DNA of 64,000 nucleotides, taken from positions 1 to 64,000 of the forward strand of contig QXCR01000007.1 in NCBI GenBank assembly GCA_004380135.1, read 5' to 3'. Shown here piece after piece: positions 55,854 through 64,000 of this stretch. This stretch comes from Stemphylium vesicarium. Its lineage: Eukaryota; Ascomycota; Dothideomycetes; Pleosporales; Pleosporaceae. The notes under the pieces were generated by a model that saw nothing but the letters and a program-made list of their open reading frames with translations, did no database searches and had not been told where the DNA came from. Every line of letters starts with the position of its first letter. The stretch's first letter is position 1. The position numbers were made by a program, and so were the translations under genes.

Positions 55854-57214
55854 ATGGCTGAAGCTTCCCCCGATCGTGACGCGCAAATCGCGCAGCTCAC
55901 GGGATTGACCGGCCTTGATGCTGCATCGGTAGGTGGAAGCTCATCGAAGCTATTAGAGCTACTCACTAATACGGACAATAGGCAGAACGCTACCTAAACG
56001 CCTCCAACGGCGACCTTTCCCTCGCCGCAACCCTCTTCTTTGACGAAGCCGCCGAACAACAAGAAGCTGCCTCGGATCCAGACGTCGACATGGCCGGCAA
56101 CGATTCTACCACAAACCCCAACCCGAGCCCTCCTCCCGCCTCGGGTACTGGCGGCGGCCGCACCCTCGGAGGCGCACATGTTCCCTCGTCAGCAGCGCCA
56201 GCAGCCTCCTCATCGTCGCAGCCACCCGCTGGCCGTGGACAGCCTACACAACGGGGTGTAGCCGGTGCGCGGACTCTGAGGGACCTGCAATCATCCGGTG
56301 GCGGCGGCGGACACGCTCACGACGACGATGATGATGATGAGAACCCCGACGATGAGAACCAGGACTTCTTTGCCGGTGGCGAGAAGTCTGGCCTCGCTGT
56401 CCAGAACCCCAACCAGTCGACTCCCCGTGATCAGATCAACAACATCCTGAAGCGGGCGCGACAGAACGCTCCCCGGCCTGGTGGAGATGATGAGCAGCCA
56501 GCCAGCTCATCCTTCTTTCGTGGTGCAGGCACAACGCTCGGTGGCGATGATGCTCCCTCCCGTACCATTCCAGACCCTAATGCGAACATCCCCGCCCCGC
56601 CCCCGCGTGCCCACCGCGAACTTCACCTGTGGCGCGACGGCTTCTCCGTCGACGATGGAGACCTGTTCCGCTACGACGACCCCGCGAACGCGCGCACCCT
56701 GGAGATGATCAACACTGGCCATGCTCCACTGCACATCTTGAACGTAGAGCACGGTCAGGAGGTGGATGTCGAGGTACACGCGCACAAGGACGAAGACTAC
56801 AAGAAGCCGAAGAAGAAGTACGTTCCCTTCTCGGGTAGCGGAAACCGCCTTGGTAGCCCCACGCCTGGCGCAAGCTCAGCGGCTGCCACCATGCAGCCTG
56901 CAGCTTCGAGTAGCACGGCGGCCTCGACATCCGCGGCCTCTGCGCAACCTACCGTCGACGTTGATTCATCCGCGCCCACACTCACGCTACAAGTTCGCCT
57001 CGGTGACGGTACACGGTTGACGTCTCGCTTCAACCACACGCACACCATTGGCGACGTCTACGACTTTGTGACTAGAGCCAGTACGGCTAGCCAGGGTCGC
57101 GAGTGGGCACTTATGACCACGTTCCCGAGCAAGGAACTAACGGACAAGGCCCAAGTGCTGGGCGACATTGCAGAGTTCAAGCGTGGAGGCGTCGTGGTAC
57201 AGAAGTGGAAGTGA
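55854..57214 (+). CDS. SHP1: p47/Shp1-type Cdc48 cofactor (UBA-SEP-UBX)
   Basis: Two exons (55854-55928, 55982-57214) encode 435 residues. The protein is an adaptor that recruits the Cdc48/p97 ATPase to ubiquitin-linked and membrane-fusion tasks. The UBA-like domain (LTGLTGLDAASAERYLNASN, about 14-48) spans the junction. An acidic DDDDDDENPDDEN patch follows near residue 140. The SEP domain (ELHLWRDGFSVDDGDLFRYD, about 236-300) and UBX domain (LTLQVRLGDGTRLTSRFNHT, about 355-435) are complete, with the FP turn in TTFPSKEL that binds Cdc48. The length is normal. The acceptor AATAG was preferred to the next CAG because the latter meets a stop at once. Confidence 0.94.
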
Positions 57215-58745
57215 GTAGTCACTGTACGTCGGTGTACCTCGAGCAGCAATATTGCCACCCACGGCAAGGGATGCAGATAGGAAGGAAAAGGCATAAAGGG
57301 CGCGGGGATTGCGCTGATGATGACTTCATGATTGCACGCAGACGGAGAGGTGGCGTTATGGCAAAATGCACGATAGACTTGGGAACGACTCTCGGCACGA
57401 TAGCGCAATCTACAGAATAGCATAGATAGAGATATCGACCCAACAGCATGCACAAACTTGCATATGCTGTCAAATGTTACTCGCGCTCATCTAGCATGGT
57501 GCATTGCATTGCATGAACCTTTTTCGCTCTCGGCGTCGCACTGCAGCAGCACGTCTGGGGCAGCTTCACGATTGGCCCAAGGTTTGGAGTACAGTGGTAA
57601 AAGGTCCAATTTGTCTGGGTAGAAGGACCGAAGAAGGATTCTACCGTTATCTGTTCTGATGCAGGGTTTCCGGAGACACTTGATGGCGCACACGCCCCGT
57701 TCATCGGCTGAATAACACGACTATGACAGAAATGGCGTCGGCAAAACTACAATTCGATCGTCGTCTTATCTTAAATTATGCCGCCAAACAAGACCGCATG
57801 CCCAGGCGAACGATGTGCGCGCGCACCGCAAAGTCAGTAATTTGGCAAACGGGGGCGGGCAGCTTGGTAGCCGATCGCTGCTCGTTTCTGGCCCCGGATA
57901 GATGAGTTGCGGCATGGTGCGACGGCCTTGCCGGTCGGAGGGTTTGCGAAACGCGCAAGCCCCGTCAACAATGGCGAGCGGCCACCACTAGCAGGCGACA
58001 AGATGAGGCCATCATTCGTCACTTGGCGATCGACATTTGCGTAACGCGTCAGCACCTTCATCGAGTACCCTGCCGCACGGAGCGGGAAGCGGTGCGAGGC
58101 TTGGGGGTTCAGTGTCAAAACCGATGGGGATACCTGCATCGACGAGGCCCTGGCCGCGTACTGCCGTTTGAGACTGTTCGACGCTTCTTCATCATCGTGC
58201 AATTTCATACCCTGTCAAGTCGTAGTCTTTGTCCCGCGTTTCTCCAGTCGTCATTTCGTCTAACCTACGTGTTGTTGATTTTTTCTTCTTCTTCTTTCCG
58301 GTTTCCTCTTCATCGTTGTTGTCTACCGGCCCTTTACACTCCTTGACTCTCCTGGTCTCTCCCCCAAGACCCACGTCCGGCAGGTACGACGTCGATGATA
58401 GCGGATTAACAGTCGCTCTTTCCTTCTTTACTCAAGTCCGGCCCCGCCTTCCCTTGCCTTGCATCGAAGCTAGCGGTTACTGGGGAGCTACTTCACCAAG
58501 AGTGTAGCCGCTGCAGCTGCGTGTCTAGCTAGTCCTTAAACACCGCCCGTCCTTACCACCTCACTCCTCACACTCCTCTGTCGCCCACACTCGCTAGTCC
58601 CTCTCTCCTGCTACACTACAGCACCTCAAGCGATGCAGCTTTTACACTATCCGTAAAGCCTACGACTACACTACAACTAGCTACGATACCGCAATACGTT
58701 AGTGCACACGGCTAGGACGATACGAATACGAACAACATCGACATC
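57215..58745. promoter_or_regulatory. Intergenic region and likely leader of the DUF3405 gene
   Basis: This 1.5-kb stretch has no gene. Its last 450 nt are pyrimidine-rich (ttttttcttcttcttctttc near 58280) and resemble a fungal promoter and leader. Two minimal uORFs would precede the main start if transcription begins upstream: 58395-58409 (4 codons) and 58633-58656 (MQLLHYP). Confidence 0.45.
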
Positions 58746-61259
58746 ATGTTCCTCCGATCCCCCCGCAGATTTGCCATACTTTCTTTTCTAGCATTGCTTT
58801 TTATATGTCTCGTGCTTCAGCAGAGCCCATGGGCGCAGGAGAAGGTCTACGAGCGCATACCCATGTTTGAGAATGAGAGGCGACCAGCAGAACAGGAACT
58901 ATTACACGAGACCGTCGGCGAGTCGCAAGCAAATCTTGAAGATGCATGGCAACATGCGCTCCCTATGCCCGGCGCTCAGCCCAGCTCGACCGAGGCCCAG
59001 GTTGCAACACCCCCAGCAAAGGTCCTTCCTCCCCCTATGCAGGCTTCGCGCGAGCCCAAAGTGGAAGCAGAGCCCACCAAGTCTTACCCGCCATGGGTCA
59101 CTGCTCCGTCGAGGACTGCTGCTTTCATTCCCCCAACCCCGCGCCCAACCAACATGAAGGAGTACATGAAGAAGATGCTGAAGTGGGCGCGACCAAGCTG
59201 GGATGGACATTGGCCGCCATTCCAAGACTACATCGGCAAGGCGTACGACCCGAATCGATGGGAGCAGTTCGATCTGTAAGTGGTCGTGTACACCTACTCA
59301 CAATTTCAGTTTCTAACGATCCTCAGGGACTACCGCGTCTACAACGCTGGGCATGACAAGCTCAACAAGACGGTCGCCTCGGACCCGATCGCCTACAAGC
59401 CGTTTCCCAAGTACAACACTCCAGAGTGGAGGAAGAAGTGGCATGGCGAGCATGTGGCTTGTCTGGGTCCCCGTGGCGTCATGCTAAACGAGAGTACCGA
59501 CGACGAGGTACAAGTATACCAGGGCATTCCCGAGGATTTCCCTCCGGTATACGCAGGTGGCTACGACGTTATCGGTCTAGACGAAGATGTATGCTTCGAC
59601 CGCTATTCGCGATACGGTCCTTACGGTTACGGCGACGATGAGTTCCCCGAATCGGTCAAAGACTGGAAAGCGCCCGAGACTGTGCCTGAATGGCCCGAAG
59701 TCAACTGGGGTGCACTTCAAGACGACTGTCTCCTGCGCAACCAAGAGCGATTCCGACCCCAGGCGAGATCCCCAATCGTCAAGATCCCTAGCACTATTCT
59801 GCCTGAGCCCGCTGTAGCTTCATCTGCGTTCGCGATCCCAACAGACACGAGCAGGAGCAACCTAGAGGTCAGAGACGAGCATGACAAGAAGTACCACCAC
59901 CGCACAGCCATTCTCATCCGCACTTGGACTGGTTATAACTACGAAGAGAACGACATCACTGCGATCCGCGCAATGGTCTCTGAACTCTCACTTCAGTCTG
60001 GTGGAGAATACCAGGTCTACCTCTACGTTCACGTCAAGGACCGAGATGCCCCCATCTTCGACAGCCAGTACGAATATGACCGCATCCTCAAGGAAAACGT
60101 CCCTGAAGAGCTTCGCGATATTGCCATCCTATGGTCAGAAGCTATCTTTCCTAAATGGTATCCCAAGGTTATGGATTGGCAAGTCTATTGGCAGCAATTT
60201 ATGTGTCTACAATGGTTCAGTCTTACCCACCCCGAATTCGACTATGTCTGGAACTGGGAAACCGACGCAAGATACACTGGACACCACTACCATTTCTTTG
60301 AGAAGATTAGCGAATTTGCGGATAAGCAACCTAGGAAGCTTTTGTGGGAGCGCAACAAGCGTTATTATCTTCCTAGCGTGCATGGAGATTATCAGTCATT
60401 TGTCGAGAACACGCACAAGGATGTTCTAAACGCATCTGCTCACTCGCTCATCCCAGCACCAGTATGGGGACCACGACCCTGGGCGCGCGCGATCCCTCCG
60501 CAAAAACCTCTTGGTCCTACACCGCCTACATCAATGGAAGAGGATAACTTTGAGTGGGGTGTTGCAGAGCCCGCGGATTTCATTACTTTGCTTCCTATGT
60601 GGGACCCACGGAATACCACCTGGTCCTACAAGGACAAGATCTGGAACTACCTCCCCGGCGTCAGGCCCATCTTCACTCCGGAAGATGGCCAAGCAGATTG
60701 GTTCACGCATCCTGACTTTGAGCAAATCGATCGCCGAACATTTATCAACACCGTCGTAAGGCTCAGCAAGAAGATGCTGCAGGCTATGCACGAAGAGAAC
60801 TTGGCCGGCCGCAGTATGCAAGCTGAGATGTGGCCATCGACTGTAGCCCTTCAGCACGGTCTCAAAGCCGTCTACGCGCCTCACCCCATCTTCAACGACC
60901 GCCACTGGCCTGCCGCCTACTCTGAAGCCATTTTCGATACCGCATCGACAGTTGATGAGGCCACCGGCGAGGCGCTCGAGAACCGCCAAGGTGCATGGAC
61001 AGAAGAAGCCGACTCATGCTACAACCATGATCGCGAGTTCAACTTCCAAGGCTGGAGTTGGTACTACGCATCGCGATTCCCGCGCAACTTGTACCGAAGA
61101 TGGCTCAACTGGCCCATTGTCAAGCAAAACTGGGGAGAGGACGAGCAGATCAGTGGCGGGCCAGGACACGATGGACCCATGGAGCAGAAGAGGATGTGCA
61201 TACCGGGTATGCTACTGCATCCAGTGAAGCGCATGGCCAAGGACCTGGAGAGGCCATGA
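58746..61259 (+). CDS. DUF3405-family type II membrane protein, glycosyltransferase-like
   Basis: Two exons (58746-59275, 59327-61259) encode 820 residues. A short basic tail and one membrane helix (AILSFLALLFICLVLQQSPW, about 11-30) mark a Golgi-type type II protein. A Pro-rich stem follows. The large C-terminal domain has RTAILIRTWTGYNYEENDIT, VYLYVHVKDRD, and HPEFDYVWNWETDARYTGHH, a W-E-T-D-A-R core that resembles a DxD-like metal site. Near the end come GWSWYYASRFPRNLYRRWLN and ICIPGMLLHP-like text (RMCIPGMLLHPVKRM). This is the DUF3405 architecture; a sugar-transfer role in the Golgi is inferred and unproven for the family. Confidence 0.87.
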
Positions 61260-61932
61260 TCTCAAACTTGATCGCGTTCTGTGAGCGACCGTCTATCCGA
61301 ATACCCGCATCTTGGAGGTGTACAAAAGACGCCGAATTGTTCACTAGTTCTTCTTCCTCTTCTTCACCATCAACTTCTTTCACAGCAAAAGCATGGCGAT
61401 GGCTTCGTTGTACGATTGCTTTCTTGCCCTTGCTTCTCTTCCGCTCACAAATACCTGTTTCTTCTTCTTCAACCTTCCTTGCTTTCTCCTTGCTCGAACG
61501 TTGACAGTTCGCCACGCCTTTTCTTTTTCTCTCTCATAGGGCATTGAAGCATTTAGCGGACATATATCCGGCGCTAGGGCGTAGTTCGACGGCTGTCGTA
61601 TGATCATCGTGTGTGTATGGAAACCTTTCTGGTTCGAATCGACAGAAACTGTTGATAGCGACGCTTTCACTGTTGTTGCTGTTAGGTGCAGCTTCTTTCA
61701 TCTTTTGATAGATCTAGATGGGTGTATTGAATGTGCATGAGCTACTACTGTTCAATGTCTTTTGTGTCTGGCTATCGAATGTGATGTCGACCGTAAATCG
61801 TGTAAGCGAAGTGATTATACAAAGACGACGTTGTGTTGAGGTGGTACCAGAACTCGCCACCCTGACTAACCACCTTCTCTCACGTCACACACCAGCCTCA
61901 ACTCGTTCAACGTCTACGCAACCAAAAACAGC
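61260..61932. other. Intergenic, no gene seen
   Basis: Pyrimidine-rich 3' flank of the DUF3405 gene followed by the promoter of the next gene. A ggttcgaatc at 61631 resembles a tRNA B-box, but no tRNA fold surrounds it. Confidence 0.5.
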
Positions 61933-62724
61933 ATGTCCAGTCCTCGTCCAAATAACTTCTTCACCCTCCCCAAGGAACTCCGCCTAGAAGTATACCGCCA
62001 CCACCTCACAACCACCCTATCCAGCGGTCTCGCAACCGAAATCGGCGCCCTGTACAAAACATGCAAAACAATCTCAACAGAACTATCCACCCTACTCCTT
62101 CCCATCAGCCCCCTTCTCGCCGCCAAAAACGCCTGGGCGACCCACAACCCCTCAGCAAACATCCTAAGCTTCAACTTGCCGCAAGACTCCACCTACCTCA
62201 GCCCACTAACTTCCCTCACTGCGTGGATACCGTGCGATACAAACGACCCACCCCACGGTCTGCGAGGCGCGCCATATCAGATTCTGTTATCCATATTGCG
62301 GATCCCGGTTAAGACGCTCGACGTACATTTACTCTGTGAAGGAGGCTACGTCGTCGCACACAACCCCTGCATCCTCGGCACGGCCGCCTCCACATACGCC
62401 ACTGAAGATCGAGTTCTCCGCCTCAGCGGCCGCAACCCTCCCTTTTACGGGCTCGTTGCATCCGCGGATCGGCCGCTGGCGCAGTTTGACCGCGTGGTGT
62501 TTTACAGAACGCAGGTCAACACGGAGACTGAAGGACGGCTTTTTAGAGGGATTGCGCACTTACGGCGGGTTTGTGGGAAGAAGCCTTTTTGGGCTGTTTG
62601 GGGGGTTGAGGAGGTGGGGGAGTCTGGGGTGAGTCGGGTTTTTGGGGTTGATTACAAGGCTGGGTTGCCGGGGTTAAGGAGTGATGTCGCTGTGCTGTAT
62701 AGCGAGGGTGGGGGTGGAGGGTAG
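61933..62724 (+). CDS. Hypothetical F-box-like protein, 263 residues
   Basis: This single exon encodes 263 residues. The N-terminal FFTLPKELRLEVYRHHLTTT matches the LPxELRxxIY core that starts many Pleosporales proteins with an F-box-like or 2EXR-like motif. The rest has LLPISPLLAAKNAWATH, a domain with LRIPVKTLDVHLLCEGGYVV, and a Gly/Val-rich end. There is no signal peptide or membrane helix. The 3' part of the ORF is G-rich while the 5' part is C- and A-rich, a visible composition switch near 62530. The role is unknown; substrate selection for ubiquitination would be the usual guess. Confidence 0.75.
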   Translation: MSSPRPNNFFTLPKELRLEVYRHHLTTTLSSGLATEIGALYKTCKTISTELSTLLLPISPLLAAKNAWATHNPSANILSFNLPQDSTYLSPLTSLTAWIPCDTNDPPHGLRGAPYQILLSILRIPVKTLDVHLLCEGGYVVAHNPCILGTAASTYATEDRVLRLSGRNPPFYGLVASADRPLAQFDRVVFYRTQVNTETEGRLFRGIAHLRRVCGKKPFWAVWGVEEVGESGVSRVFGVDYKAGLPGLRSDVAVLYSEGGGGG

Positions 62725-63110
62725 ATGGTGGTTGGAATGGCTGGAAGGCGGGAGGTGCTGGGGATTCGTAGATGGTATATGTAAGAGTAATGGGGAAGGA
62801 ACAGCTAATGGTAAAGTGATGGGTCAAGATATTCAACAGCTTTTCATAAGCACAAAGGATGGATGCATAGCAGAAACAAATGATGAGATAATATGCATTA
62901 CTTCAAATATACATTAACTAATAACTACGTTTGTTCGCAAAGGAGAGACTGGCAGGTGAGACGGAGTACCACATCGTCGAAAACGAGTGAGTGACGTAAA
63001 GAGAAAGATAGAGAGCGCTAAAGAGCATAAACGAGCGTCATTGACATCCAGGTATGTTTTTGTTGTTGGCGTGAGCAAGGTCGGTAAGTCTTTTAGGAAA
63101 GAACGTATGT
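62725..63110. other. Intergenic, no gene seen
   Basis: A short tail-to-tail gap with no coding signal. Confidence 0.5.
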
Positions 63111-64000
63111 TTACGGCAACACAACTTGCACTGTCCTAGCGATGCTGGGTACACCCTCCTTCGACACGACGAAGAGGTAGTAAGCACCCGGAATCAAGAT
63201 ACCGCTGTCGTCGGGCAGCGTAGCAGTGAAGCTGTTTCCATCGGCCTTGACGTTGTTCAATGGGATACGGCGTTGGTCGGTGTTGACAGAGTGAGTTACG
63301 CTGCCGATGCGGACGAGGACGAAGCTGGGGTTGGGAGTGCACGAAGTGACGTCGACTGTAAGCTTGCCACCAACCTTGACGCTCTCGTCGCTGAGCGAGC
63401 TGATGGTGGGGCGGGTAGCGGCGGAACCGTCTTGGTTGAATAGGTAGGGCGGAGAGAAGATCTGGCCGTCGGCGTGGTCGACGAGCTTGTTGCAGTTGGC
63501 GGAGCTGCGGCCGACGCCCTGGGCAACGTAGCAGAGACCACCGCCACCGCTGAAGACGCGGCCGTCGGCAAGCAGGATGCTGGTTGAGTGGTAGTTACGG
63601 GGTACGGCTTGGGGTGCGAGCGTCCTCCAGGACTTGGTCGCAGGATCGAAGATCTCGGGGTACAGGGCGCCGTCATCGTCGGTGAAGACCTTGGAACGGC
63701 GTTGGCCACCGCTTACGAGAACTGTGCCGTCGGGCAGAACAACGGCGTTGGAGAAACCACGGGGGTATTCCATGTCAGCGACGCGCTCAACCTTTGCTGG
63801 CGTGTTGGGCTCATCGATGGTCGTAATGTGGGCACGCGCATTGGCATCCGAATCAGTGTAGTCTGGAGCTCCACCGGCGCTCAGTATCTTTCCAGCAATC
63901 GCGTCGTACATGACAAAGATGCCGCTCATGGCGTCGTCAATCTCGTCACGTACACCGGCGGCCACTTGAGAGCCGGTTCCTGTTGTTCCGTACCAGTTCA
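63111..64000 (-). CDS. Galactose-oxidase-like copper radical oxidase (AA5), 3' part only
   Basis: The frame is open to the right edge, so the N-terminal half lies outside the window; about 296 codons are present. The text follows galactose oxidase closely: NWYGTTGTGSQVA, AMSGIFVMYDAIAGKIL, GGAPDYTDSDANARAH, VVLPDGTVLVSGGQRR, LADGRVFSGGGGLC. The copper ligands in this part are present: the Tyr-His pair in PRNYHSTSILL and the His in VTHSVNTDQRRIPL. The Cys and Tyr of the thioether cofactor lie upstream, out of view. The last 100 residues are the immunoglobulin-like DUF1929 domain. Such enzymes are secreted and oxidise primary alcohols to aldehydes with release of H2O2; whether galactose is the substrate is unknown. 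Confidence 0.9.
   Translation of the reverse strand, partial: NWYGTTGTGSQVAAGVRDEIDDAMSGIFVMYDAIAGKILSAGGAPDYTDSDANARAHITTIDEPNTPAKVERVADMEYPRGFSNAVVLPDGTVLVSGGQRRSKVFTDDDGALYPEIFDPATKSWRTLAPQAVPRNYHSTSILLADGRVFSGGGGLCYVAQGVGRSSANCNKLVDHADGQIFSPPYLFNQDGSAATRPTISSLSDESVKVGGKLTVDVTSCTPNPSFVLVRIGSVTHSVNTDQRRIPLNNVKADGNSFTATLPDDSGILIPGAYYLFVVSKEGVPSIARTVQVVLP

Noticed and set aside
61631..61641. tRNA B-box-like ggttcgaatc
   Set aside because: No A-box, acceptor stem or cloverleaf can be drawn around it.
1..64000. CRISPR array, operon or prophage
   Set aside because: The sequence is fungal nuclear DNA with spliced genes; no regular spaced repeats were seen.

Overview
The window is nuclear DNA of a filamentous ascomycete, most likely Dothideomycetes, order Pleosporales. 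The reasons are short introns (about 46-160 nt) with GTRNGY donors and CTRAC-like branch sites, no operons, genes on both strands about 1 kb apart, a fungus-specific gene set (SPE2 with an acidic insert, Oxa1, Mim1, DUF3433, DUF3405, an AA11 polysaccharide monooxygenase), and AT-rich DNA mutated in the manner of repeat-induced point mutation (RIP). The order-level placement is an inference from gene families, not a search result.

Layout. 1-2300 is repeat and decay: an LTR-like segment, the RIP-degraded tail of a pogo/Fot1-type transposon, featureless AT-rich sequence, and an NmrA-family pseudogene whose stop codons all fit C:G-to-T:A change. 2711-21052 is housekeeping DNA: SSL2/XPB (-), HID1 (+), an epoxide-hydrolase-like gene without the catalytic residues (+), SPE2 AdoMet decarboxylase with a long ATG-depleted leader (+), an Mmc1-like mitochondrial protein (-) and calcineurin A (-). 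22055-29970 holds an AA11 LPMO (-) and a large DUF3433 membrane protein (-), separated by 2.5 kb without a gene. 30568-36941 holds an RmlD/MAT2B-like reductase (-) divergent from the CFIm25 mRNA 3'-processing factor (+), a six-cysteine small secreted protein (-), an unrecognised 222-residue protein (-) and a glutathione transferase (-).

37745-43043 is less stable: an F-box-like gene with an in-frame TAG, then a broken gene with a STAND-type N-terminal domain and an ankyrin-like C-terminal part. 43786-57214 returns to core genes: thymidylate kinase (+) and SLX1 (-) ending 6 nt apart, a KDM5-type histone demethylase (+), OXA1 (+) facing MIM1 (-), and a p47/Shp1 Cdc48 cofactor (+). 58746-64000 holds a DUF3405 type II membrane protein (+), a short F-box-like protein (+), and the 3' part of a galactose-oxidase-like gene (-) that runs off the right edge.

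Exon structures were built by hand: donor and acceptor sites were matched, phases were checked, and the joined protein had to read as its family does. There is no transcript support. Nothing here is a clear multi-gene novel system. The best leads are the SPE2 leader with a single uORF that overlaps a splice donor, the spliced six-cysteine secreted protein, the NmrA pseudogene beside RIP-degraded DNA, the apparently dead epoxide hydrolase, the interrupted F-box gene, and the GC-AG intron in MIM1.
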